Source: Mytilus trossulus (Eukaryota > Mollusca > Bivalvia > Mytilida > Mytilidae). From it: a DNA stretch of 64,000 bases. Shown here piece after piece: positions 8,916 to 18,142 of the stretch (positions within the stretch are counted from its first letter, which is position 1; each line of letters begins with the position of its first letter). A program made the position numbers and the translations under genes. The stretch spans positions 16,601,862 to 16,665,861 of the forward strand of contig NC_086379.1 in assembly GCF_036588685.1 (NCBI RefSeq). The letters are read 5' to 3'. The notes under the pieces were generated by a model. It ran no database searches, was not told where the DNA came from, and saw nothing but the letters and a program-made list of their open reading frames with translations.

Positions 8916-11510
8916 TTGGATCTCCCATCACTGTATTGGATACCTAAAGTACATAAGTGTCCTTACAAACAACCGTATATTGCTGGGTCTTTCAAATAAT
9001 CCACGAAACCTCTTTCTTAATAATTAACATCTTTTATATCAGCAATCAAAGACGGGCTTCAAAGTTATTGTGAAACTGCCTATTTTAGAAGTGGCGTGAA
9101 TCAGATGTGGTTACTTACAAATTCCAAAGATCTTTTAGAGTACATACAATCTAACTCTCTTTCATCTTGTAATAGTATTAAAACATTTGACTTTTCTACA
9201 CTTTATAACTGTATTCCACAATCCAAACCAAAAGACAAATTGAATTGAAAAGAAGATACAAGCATCTTGATTTAGGACGGGATAAATTCTACTTTGTAAA
9301 GAATCACTATGAAACTGACATTATCAAGATACTTGATTTCCTGATTGACAACATATTTGTTACGTTCGGAGAACATGACCCTCAACAGTATATCGTCATT
9401 CAAATGGAAACAAACTAAACTTGTTTCTTTATTATTATGAGGCTGATTTCATACAGAAAAGAATGATGATAAGTTAGCAATATCCTTTAACTCTACTTTC
9501 CGCTATATAGATGATGTTCTTTCACTATATAATTCAAAATTTGGTGACTATACCGAATGCATCCATCCCATTGAACTAGAGAAAAAGGATACAACATATA
9601 CAGTTTAATCTACCTCTAGAAATTGAAAATGAGGGTCGATTGAAAACAAAACTTAACGACAAAAGAGATGATTTCAGCTTTCTAATGGTGAACTTTCCAT
9701 TTCTAAGTAGCAACATTCAAGCAGCACCTTCATACGGTGTATATATCTCCCAATTGATACGCTATTCCAGTGTTTGCATTTCCTATCATGATTTTCTTGA
9801 TAAATTTTACGGACGCCACCACGAGTGGGTTGACCGTTATAGAATAACCGTTTCACAAATGATATAGGATATGTTCCTTACATCGTAACTACAATCCCCT
9901 TCCCTTTCATAAATCTGATAAAATTGAGAATGGGAATGGGGAATGTGTCAAAGAGATAACAACCCAACCATAGAGCAGACAACAGCAGAAGGTCACCAAC
10001 AGGTTTTCCATGCAGCGAGAAATTCCCACACCCGAAGGTATCCTTCAGCACGCCCCTAAACAAATATACATAATAATTCAATGATAGTGAACGCCATACT
10101 TAACTCCAAATTATACATAAGAACCTTAAATTAAAAATCATACAAGACTAACAAAGGCAAGATGCTCCTGACTTGGGACAGGCACAAAAAGGGGCGGGGT
10201 TCAACATGTTTATAAAATCTCACCCCTCCTCCTATACCGCTAGCCAATGTAGAAAAATTAACGCATAAAAATACGCACATTTAAATTCAGTTCAAGAGAA
10301 GTCCGAGTCTGATGTCAGAAGATGTAACCAAAGAAAATAAAAGTGTTTAGTTCCGACGCAAAGACCCTATAAGTGAATTAATATTAACGCCAAAATGTGC
10401 AATCTAAAATGACATGACAACAGTATCGTACCTTTACCTTTCTTAATACGTCTATTCAAAGGTTTTGTAAGCTTCTGAGGGAAATGCTGACAGGTTTGTG
10501 CTTTATAAAGAATATTTCCTTAACATATTGGATGTGAAATACCTAAACGTATTTTAAGTCTGCATGTTGAGCTATATTTATGAATGATGTCCTTATGCCG
10601 ATGATAAAATCTAGTAAATGTTTTGACTAGTTTGTGATAACGTAAACCCTGGTGTAATAATTTTTCAGTAACACATAAATTTCTCTCGTTAAAATCTAAA
10701 ACATCGTTACATACACGTGCGAATCGTACAAGTTGAAATATATAAACACCGTAAGATGGCCATGGTGACAAGGTTACGTCATGATCTAAAAATATATAAT
10801 TAACGATAGGAAATGAGAAATCATCTCTTTTATCATAAATTTGAGTATTAAACTTTCAGTTAATGATATATATATAAAGATCGAAGAAAGGTCAGTGGTC
10901 ATTGTTAGTATTAGCTTTATTTAAAGTAAGTTCAACAGAATAAATTTCTTTTGTATACATACTGAAGTCGTCATTATTGAGATATATCATCCAAATATAG
11001 TAAAAAAAAAGTAGTATTAGCATTTGTGTATCAGATGTTATTTCGATGGGTCTTTGCTGATTTTTGTCATAAATTGTAACTCATAGCAATACGAAAACAG
11101 GTCCGCAATAAAAGGTGCACAGTTATTCTCCATTGGAATTCCGATAATCTAACGCTATACGAAATCTCCTACCGAATTATACTACTTATCGGATTTGATA
11201 TCTCTTAGTTGACTGTCCCTTTGGTATCTTTCGTCCCACTTTAAAGCAACACAACGGGTGCCATATGTGAAGCAGGATCTCCTTAACCTTTCGGAGCACC
11301 TGAGATCATCCCGAGTTTTTCGTGGGGTTCGTGTTGTTAATTTTTTAGTTTTCCATGTTGTGTCATGTGTACTATTGTTTGTCTGTTTGTCCTTTTCATT
11401 TTTAGCCATGGCGTTGTCAGTTTATTTTTCGATTGATGAATTTGAGTGTCCCTCTACAATCTGTCTTCCCTCTTTTTTAGATTACACAACTGTCAAAATG
11501 TCATCATTCA
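8916..11510 (+). mobile_element. Penelope-like element PLE-1, 5'-truncated, carrying a nested PLE-2
   Basis: Begins abruptly after GACGAAGGACTTTTGT, where the duplicate unit at 13,590 continues uninterrupted. Frame remnants in order: LLLDLPSLYWIPKVHKCPYK, YCETAYFRSGVNQMW, TFDFSTLYNCIPQ (motif A Asp kept), STFRYIDDVLSLYNSKFGDY (motif C), then 9640-9867 NEGRLKTKLNDKRDDFSF to the GRHHEWVDRYRI end. Several frameshifts and stops show it is dead. The 3' untranslated part breaks at about 9917 and resumes at about 11,165 (CCTACCGAATTATACTA) after a PLE-2 insertion, then runs to about 11,510. Confidence 0.72.
9918..11165 (-). mobile_element. Penelope-like element PLE-2, nested in PLE-1
   Basis: On the minus strand the left-hand end (11,165-10,450) has decayed RT text including IADLFSYCYE and, at 10,771-10,520, VYIFQLVRFARVCNDVLDF..YHRHKDIIH. 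The rest, down to about 9918, is the same 3' untranslated sequence seen behind the RT in the 50,152-52,230 copy. Both sides are PLE-1 sequence that joins up across it. Confidence 0.7.
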
Positions 11511-11768
11511 AGAGAGGAAGTAATCTTTTCCGGATTTCCGCATAGCCTGTAACATTTTGAAATTTAGCCATAACTAGTAGTTCTTTTTATACGGTGTTTT
11601 ACTTTTCCCCTTGCAATCCGCGTTGGATTGCCTTTTCCTTACTAGCAAAGCACAATCTGAAGGTAAACGCTCTGCTAACAAATAACAAAGAGAAGAGTGC
11701 ACGCTATGCTAGCATTAACATTCTGAAGGGAGTTTGGAAATGCAGCTAATCTTTTTTTGTTTTTGAAG

Positions 11769-11920
11769 GTTTAGAGAATTCCAATAATAGTGCAACTTTT
11801 GAGCAAACTACATACGATGGAAAAGACATGAGGGATGACAGAAAAGGCAAATTAGACAGAAAAGACAGAAAAAACGACAGAAAAAAACGTAATATAAAGA
11901 AGATATATGTATATGAATAA
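11769..11920 (+). CDS. Terminal exon 4a, unit A1: charged C-terminal tail (secreted form)
   Basis: A T-rich tract and GAAG acceptor precede a phase-1 exon that adds 49 codons and a TAA. The peptide runs from GLENSNNSATFEQTT into a strongly basic-acidic stretch with repeated DRK motifs (DDRKGKLDRKDRKNDRKK) and ends YVYE. There is no transmembrane segment, so joining it to the SUEL exon would give a secreted lectin with a highly charged tail. AATAAA at 11916-11921 overlaps the stop codon. A second copy at 14521 keeps frame, acceptor, stop and the AATAAA. The tail resembles no domain I recognise. Confidence 0.65.
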
Positions 11921-11921
11921 A
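11916..11921 (+). promoter_or_regulatory. Candidate poly(A) signal overlapping the stop codon (tail exon a)
   Basis: AATAAA begins inside the last Glu codon and includes the TAA stop. It is the nearest canonical signal to the end of the charged-tail exon and is shared with the duplicate at 14521. Cleavage site not determined. Confidence 0.45.
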
Positions 11922-12529
11922 CAATCATAGCTTTTCAAAGATAAAATTTTATGGGGTAGAAATTTAACACCAGAATAAACCTACGTACCTTAAAAGTGAC
12001 TTTTTCAGGTTTGACTGATTTTTAACATATGCTTGAATGACTACAAAATTTCTTTATTATTTTTTAAATTCTACAAGATTTTTTTTGATAAATTCACCGA
12101 CTTGATGATTTCATATTCAGGGTAAATTCCTAAAATTTTTGAATTATTCGTTAGATTTGGATTTCCATTATTCAGATTTTTAGTTATAGCATCAATACTT
12201 TTTGTAATTAGCTAGCTACAGGTTAAAACATCATATAGCTGCATCGAACATATACCTGAAGGATGTGTGTTGCGCTAGATCTCTTTGACAATAACAGCAG
12301 TTGTTATTCTTTATTCCGAAACGGTCATGTTGATACTAACAGCTCTTAAAAGATTGAAAAATACAAAAATAGCTATTTTCAGTCTATAAATAATGTGTAG
12401 ACTTGTATTTTTAGGTACATTCAGTGATGATTAAACAATTGATTAAGATTTGTTCAAATGTTTAGATTGTTAAGTTGATGTTTTTTACCTGTACACATAA
12501 TATTTGTTTTACAACTATTTTGTCATATG
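11921..12529. other. 3' flank of tail exon a
   Basis: AT-rich, matching about 14,679-15,470 around the second tail exon, except for an extra repeat there (R2, 14,995-15,265). No gene. Confidence 0.45.
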
Positions 12530-12790
12530 TGAATGGGTAGTAAAAACGTCTGTTTTTTCTTTGTTAAACTATCTTATATGGTGACAATTATACCAGTTAT
12601 TTCATCTCTACAATGTTTTTACTATTACACTAAAATTTTCATATCAATAATGTGGTCATTTCTATACATTACCTGTTTAAAAAAATTAAAGCCTTTCGAA
12701 AAACTAAGGTTTTTCTTATCCCATGCATAGATTACTTTAGCCGTATTTGACACAACTTGTTGAAATTTTGAATCCTCAATGCTCTTCTAA
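12530..12790 (+). repeat. Repeat R1, 5' part only
   Basis: Shares the GTGAATGG..TAAAAACGTCTG, GTGGTCATTTCTATA and GTATTTGACACAACTT blocks with 15,470-15,730 but stops before the hammerhead, at the junction with the second SUEL block. Confidence 0.5.
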
Positions 12791-13207
12791 ACAAAATAAC
12801 AATCCGCACAACCGCCAATAAAGAGAAAACCCTGTTGAGGGAAAATGATCTTGTATCTAATAAATGTTTAGTAAGCTATAAAATCCTACGCCTCAATTAG
12901 AATAAACAACCACATCAGTAAACATTGCATGATATTATGCATTTTGTGAATATTTCAAAAGAAATCTTAGAAATGTTGTCAAGATTTAATAACCAAGCAA
13001 ACATGAAACCATCCATCACAATTGCAATTGCACCTCCACATTTCAAGTAAAAAAATATCCATGATGGAAAAATATACAGCAATTATGAATATACGAAGAA
13101 AACAAATTCTTTATATTTAATTAAAATATGCACTTTTATTAAACCTTTAATAAAATCGAGTATTCTATTATAATTGAATATCATGAATAATTGAAGACTA
13201 ATTTCAG
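12791..13207. other. Intron before exon 3b
   Basis: Duplicate of 8110-8528. The reading frame open at 8155-8397 is broken here, showing this sequence is intronic. Confidence 0.5.
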
Positions 13208-13501
13208 ATCTTTGTCAAGGAGAAACACTGAATATTACCTGTCCGAAAAACTTTGTTATGTTGTTTGATGATGCAAACTTTGGTCGTGGACTTTCAGATA
13301 GTGAACGATGTTCACAGTTCTGGGGCATAGAAAGTACTCATTGTGACCACCACGAACATACCCTTAAAGTCTTAAATGATGAATGTCATGAACAGCAAAC
13401 ATGCCTTCTTCCAGTGAACAAAGCTATATTTGGAAATCCATGTTTTTTTGTTACAAAGTACCTATATGTGAAATATCACTGTAAAAGACAGGGTAATCAT
13501 G
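13208..13501 (+). CDS. Exon 3b, unit A1: second SUEL lectin domain
   Basis: A second 294-bp phase 1-1 exon with the same acceptor (AATTTCAG) and donor (G|GTATGT). All eight cysteines, ANFGR, GNPC and KYLYVKYHC are present. It differs from exon 3a at several exposed-looking positions (for example RGLSDSERCS, NDECHEQQ, VNKAIF, FFVTKYL) while the core is unchanged. The exon and its flanks from about 12,787 to beyond 14,700 repeat the block from about 8110 to 11,940, so exon 3b and tail exon b arose as a pair. There is no signal or linker exon between 11,920 and 13,208, so it depends on exons 1 and 2 upstream, either as an alternative to 3a or joined after it. Confidence 0.85.
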
Positions 13502-13828
13502 GTATGTAATAATTTATTTTAAAACATTTTTGATTTCGAAATGAAAATTGGTGCTATTTCGGGTTGTTGTCTTTGATGCCGACGAAGGACTTTTGTAGTG
13601 CCAAATTTTTTGGCATCGTTTGTTTGAATATAATTACGTTACTGATTGCGACATAATCATAATGTTTCTCGTGGTGCTCAAATTAATGCAAATGCTATGC
13701 CCGATCACAAGATATAATATTTGGTTTAAGTCAAACAGGTTCTATTATGCAATTTTATCATATTAGTTAATTTCATTATTTCCCGGTTGAATATAAAGTA
13801 TACTTCCTTGTCCTAATTTGTTTAAGGG

Positions 13829-14000
13829 ATTATAAATGAAAGAAGTCCTTGTGCAAAGCACATACTTACAGTTAACGTCCTTAATTTTAAATGTCACGAA
13901 CGACACCATTGTATTCGTCCCATGGACAAATACACATCAGGAAATACATTACTAAGTACATTGATACTATCGAAAGCCATTCGTAACGCTAAAATACTGT
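13829..14000 (+). pseudogene. Decayed SUEL half-domain between exons 3b and 4b
   Basis: After TTTGTTTAAG the frame reads INERSPCAKHILTVNVLN then KCHERHHCIRPMDKY, which lines up with the second half of the SUEL exons (STHC..H..TLKVLN.KCH.QQTC..PVDK). The matching Cys, His and PVDK positions are clear. The C-terminal KYL..YHC part survives only in another frame and carries a stop. A homologous relic sits at 44451-44625 in unit B. It is best read as an old, inactivated SUEL exon; it has an AG in front and a possible GTACAT donor, so very rare inclusion cannot be excluded. Confidence 0.6.
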
Positions 14001-14520
14001 TACTGTATTGCTTGATTTATGTGCATATTATTATATTATATCCAGACTATAAACTACAGCTTTGGCTAAACAGCTCCTTTGAAAATAAACTTTATTACAG
14101 GTGGCATTTTCAGCCTAGTCATAACCGTTAGGATTATACAAATGACAAAATTTCATCTTATAAGGGAGAAAATAATCTTTTCCGGATTTCAGCACTTTTA
14201 CCTCTTGTTCGTATTTGGTTTTCATTCTTTATACTTTTGAAGCTTAGACTTTGGTCTTCAAATAAAAATTACAAAACAACATTCATAACCTGTAACATTT
14301 TGAAATTAGGCATACATGTAACTAGTAGTCTTTTTTATACGGTGTTTTACTTTTCCCCTTGCAATCCGCTGGGAATTAATTAGTTTACCTAACTTGCGAA
14401 GCACAATCTGAAAAGTAAACGCTCTGCTCACAAATAACAAAGAAAATGGTAAACGCTGTGCTAACAATAACATTCTAAGGGGAGTTCGGAAATGTAGCTA
14501 ATCTTTGTTTGTTCTTGTAG

Positions 14521-14678
14521 GTTTAGAGAATTCCGATTATAGTGCAAATATTGAGCAAACTACATGCGATGGAAAAGAAATTGGCATAAGGGATGACGGA
14601 AAAAGCGAATTGGACAGAAAAGACAGAAACAACGACAGAAAAAAACGTAATATAAAGAAGTTAAGTGTATATGAATAA
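14521..14678 (+). CDS. Terminal exon 4b, unit A1: charged C-terminal tail, second copy
   Basis: Acceptor TTCTTGTAG is followed by GT completing a Gly codon, 51 further codons and TAA (14676-14678). The peptide starts GLENSDYSANIEQTTCDGK, gains a Cys relative to copy a, and keeps the DRKDRNNDRKKR charged core and YVYE-like ending (SVYE). The stop sits in AATAAATAAATAAA, so poly(A) signals overlap it again. Frame and splice acceptor survive in a duplicate that has otherwise drifted, which argues the exon is coding. Confidence 0.63.
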
Positions 14679-14994
14679 ATAAATAAAGCTTTTCAAAGAG
14701 AAAATTTTATGGGGTAGAAATCAAACACCAGAATAAACCTACGTATCGTAAACCATGACTTTTTCAGATTTAACTGATTTTTATCGTATGTTTGAATGAC
14801 GACAGAATTTTGATTTGGATTTCCATTATTTAGATTTTTAGTTAAAGCATCAATTCTTTCTAAATTGTAATAAGTTAAAGGTTCAAAAATTATATAACTG
14901 CATCGAACATATACCTGAAGGATGTTTGTTGTTCTAGATCTAGATCTGTTTGATAATAACAGCAGTTTTTATTCTCTTATTCCGAAACGGTCAT

Positions 14995-15265
14995 TGAGTC
15001 TGTAATTAAGTGGTTGTCGTTTGTTTATTTGTTACATATTTGTTTTTCATTCATTTGTTTTACATAAATAAGTCTGCTAGTTTTCTCGTTTGAATTGTTT
15101 TACATTGTTTATAGGGGCCTTTTATAGCTGACTATGCGGTATGGGCTTTCCTCATTGTTGAAGGCCTTACGGTTACCTATAGTTGTTAATGTTTGTGTCA
15201 TTTTGGTCTTTTGTGGATAGTTGTCTCATTGGCAAACATACCACATCTTCTTTTTTATATGTTGA
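14995..15265 (+). repeat. Dispersed repeat R2
   Basis: Shows the family's GACTATGCGGTATGGGCTTT, GAAGGCCTTACGGTTACC and TTGTCTCATTGGCA blocks. It interrupts the tail-exon 3' flank relative to 11,921-12,530, so it inserted after the exon-pair duplication. Confidence 0.6.
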
Positions 15266-15469
15266 TACTAACAGCTCTTTAAAGATTGAAAAATAAAAAA
15301 AATAGATAATTTCAGTCTTTAAATAATGTTCAGACTTGTCTTTTGAGGTACATTCAGTAATAATTAAACAATTGCTTAAGATTTGTTCAAATGTCCAGAT
15401 TGTTAAGTATATTTCATTAACTTGTACACATTATATTTGTTTTTCAACTATTTTGCCATTATGTGAATG

Positions 15470-15840
15470 GTTAGTAATAACGTCTGTTTTGCTTTGTTAA
15501 AATATCTTATGTGGTGACAATTATACCAGTTATTTCATCTTTACAATGTTTGTACAATTACACTACAATTTTCATATCAATAATGTGGTCATTTCTATAA
15601 ATTTCCTCCTTTTTACAAAACTATGAATTTTTCGAAAAATTAAGGATTTTCTTATCCCAGATCATAGATTACTTGAGCCGTATTTGGCACAACTTCTGAA
15701 ATTTTAGATCCTCGATGCTTTTTTACATTGTACTTATTTGGCTTTATAAATGTTTTGATAGGAACGTCACTTATAAGTCTTATGTAGACGAAACACGCGT
15801 TTGGCGTACTAAATTATAATCCTGGTACCTTTGATATTGT
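15470..15840 (+). repeat. Repeat R1, long copy
   Basis: Runs from the ACGTCTGTTTTG block to the CCTGGTACCTTTGAT end and carries the degenerate hammerhead at 15,764. Confidence 0.6.
15764..15807 (+). ncRNA. Degenerate hammerhead ribozyme copy
   Basis: Stem II GTCTTATGTAGAC and GAAAC are kept; the core reads CTTATAA and the cleavage triplet is changed. Lies at the 3' end of a long R1 copy (about 15,470-15,840). Confidence 0.55.
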
Positions 15841-16870
15841 TCAGGAAAGATAGATCTTCAAATAAGGCAACATGACAAAAATTGTCAATTGACCCCATAA
15901 AGAGTAATCAAACTTTAAAGACAATTTTTCGCAATTTCTCGTCAATGTTTGTAAGTTTTTTACAAAACTTTTCTACTCTGAAACTACTGGGCAAAATTGA
16001 ACTAAACTTGGCCCAAATCACCTTCTTTAAAAAAATTATCCGATAACCCCGTTCATCAACCAATATGGCTGCTCTGACTAATAATATAACATGGGAGTGA
16101 AATATTTGTTTTGGCTTATAGCTCTGAAACTAATTTATTTACAGCAAATATGACGTTGGGTAAACATACATCAAAATATTTTATAATAATTTTTTAACCT
16201 TTTTTGTAAATTACTGTAATTTTTTTACAAAAATGTTCTCCTCTGAAACTACGTTTACTGAGACAAATCTAACCAAACTTGTCCGCCATCATCATTAAGG
16301 TGTTAATTTTAATATAATAAAGTGTCAGGTAACTCCGCCTACTAACTTATATGGCTGGCTTGGCTAAAATTAGAATATAGTTGTAGAAACCAATTTTTTC
16401 TATTATTTTGTTAACTGTTATTAATAGTGAAAATCAGATCTAGTAAGAAACAAATAATATGTTCAAAATAATATGCTCTACCAATTGCCCATATACATGA
16501 TATATGTCGAAACTGTTAAACAAATTCTTATAGGAGATATGGGCTATAAGTTTTACAAATATTTATTTTTTTATTTTTGACTTGATTATTATGAAAACTT
16601 TGATGTCTTGAGAGAAGCATTTTTTCTGTTATATCTCATATGATTCAAATCAAAATAGATATAAATAGAAACTCTAAATCACAAAAATTGTCAGAAAGGA
16701 ACGATCTATAAATAAGTGAAACAAACTAAACAGACTTAAAGTCAGTAATGCAAGCTCAACAAAATAGAGTTTTTTGTCACGAAGTCTCTTTCTGTCTACA
16801 AAATATTTGATATATGTCCAAAAACAAAGGTGAGCGACACAGGCTCTTTGGAACCTCTAATTTTTTTTAC
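15841..16870 (+). repeat. Repeat R5 region, unit A1
   Basis: Several partial copies of a bivalve-type repeat: TTGTCAATTGACCCCA, ACAATTTTTCGCAATTT, CTGAAACTACTGGGCAAA, CCAATATGGCTGC. The same run lies at 48,130-49,270 in unit B and a related one at 62,570-63,180. No ORF. Confidence 0.6.
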
Positions 16871-16884
16871 AGACTACTTAGCTA

Positions 16885-16970
16885 TATATAAAATTGAGAA
16901 AGGAAATGGTGAATATGTCAAAGCGACAACCACCCGATCATAGAGCAAACAACAGCCGAAGGCAACCACA
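16885..16970 (-). mobile_element. PLE-2 3' end fragment
   Basis: Short piece starting AAATTGAGAAAGGAAATGG, the terminal part of PLE-2, directly before the stalk exon. Confidence 0.5.
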
Positions 16971-17015
16971 TATATATATTTATTGTATCTGTCTTAATAA
17001 TTCTTTTTTTCTCAG

Positions 17016-17144
17016 ATTCAATAACAACGTCCATTTTGACTACACATTACGATAAGCAGCCAATAATTAATCCGTCCATTTTGACTACTGAGAACGTTCA
17101 TCATTATTCGACAAAGGTTAAAAAGAACACAAAAGAAATAAAAG
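17016..17144 (+). CDS. Exon 5, unit A1: Thr-rich stalk
   Basis: A polypyrimidine tract and CTCAG acceptor lead into a 129-bp phase 1-1 exon of 43 codons, ending AAAG|GTAGTG. The peptide is extracellular-type: rich in Thr, Ser, Ile, Pro and Asn, with two ILTT blocks (TTSILTTHYDKQP, NPSILTTENVHHY) followed by a basic KVKKNTKEIK just before the membrane exon. The two ILTT segments look like an internal duplication. Many Ser/Thr residues suggest an O-glycosylated stalk (inference). The exon in unit B at 49329 has the same length. The donor is weak (GTAGTG), which fits regulated use. Confidence 0.68.
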
Positions 17145-18142
17145 GTAGTGGCATCTTTTATGTAATCAATAGTCAAATTAATGAAAGAAAAAAGTTATCA
17201 AAAGTACCAGGATTATAATTTTATACGCCAGACGCGCGTTTCGTCTACATAAGACTCATCAGTGACGCTCAGATAAAAAAAGACACGAAACATCAAAAAT
17301 CAAAAATAGTGAAAAAACAGCATCGCGGTCAAATAACAAACAATAATACATGTAAAAAGGATACATGCATCAGTTGCAGTATTAAATTTTTTTTTAATGT
17401 CTATTGAATATTGAAATCGTGGTCATAATTAAAATTCAAAAAAAATTAAAGCAGAAGTCCCTTATCGAACTAAATAATTAAAACGTCTAATAACGAAATG
17501 GAAATATTGTAATATTCAAAATTTCGCATGAAAGTTCAAAATTTGTCAAAACCATCAGGTTTATACTTAAATTAAAGTTGATTTGACAACTCTAAGATAA
17601 ACTTCATTAACTGACACAACCTGGGCATGTAATTATTACACATTTTCACATGTCTTTTTTCAGCGACTAATGAAATCGGGTTAATAATGAGAAGTGTGCG
17701 GAAAAGTCCACGTCAAGATGAACATGGGTTTTATACTAGAATTGGATTTTTGATTGTTCATATAAACGATGATTGCATTGATAAGGGTTGATTCGTGCAA
17801 GTATAATGTGTTTCATCCTCTGTCAAATAAAGCATACACATTTGAATCCTCTGACTATACCACAATAAACCACAATGTTATGACGGCCATTAGTTACCAG
17901 AGATAATTATAAACAGTTTTGTTAACCTTTAACAATTTAAAATCATGTTAACGATTTGTCAAACAAAATTTAGTGCCCATTACAAACTATTTCCCAGAAT
18001 CAAGGGACATGTCTCCAGTTAAAATTGTTTACATTGTGATTTCTCACCTGATCTTATGTTCATTTTAAAAGAACCATAATCTAAACCATTTGTATTAATT
18101 TCATTTGCATTTTGGTTAAGATGTATTTGTTTTATTTTGTAG
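17145..18142. other. Intron between stalk and TM exons, A1
   Basis: Matches unit B 49,458-50,150 and 52,231-52,351 apart from the hammerhead insertion at 17,193-17,280. It is the empty site for the PLE-2 insertion of unit B, at about 17,985-18,020. Confidence 0.6.
17225..17268 (-). ncRNA. Type I hammerhead ribozyme, intact core (in repeat R1)
   Basis: Read on the minus strand: GCGTCA (stem I), CTGATGA, stem II GTCT/AGAC with a TATGT loop, GAA, stem III AC/GT closed by GCGC, then the cleavage triplet GTC and TGGCGT, which pairs with GCGTCA to close stem I (one G-U pair and one U-G pair). All conserved core bases are present, and the two-pair stem III is the short form known from Penelope-like elements and related retroelements. 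The copy sits in an insertion of about 88 bp (about 17,193-17,280) that is missing at the matching place in unit B. Confidence 0.85.

Noticed and set aside
11258..11545. 95-codon hydrophobic ORF, and its mirror at 18,820-19,062
   Set aside because: They are readings of the PLE-1 3' repeat, found in many positions and orientations.
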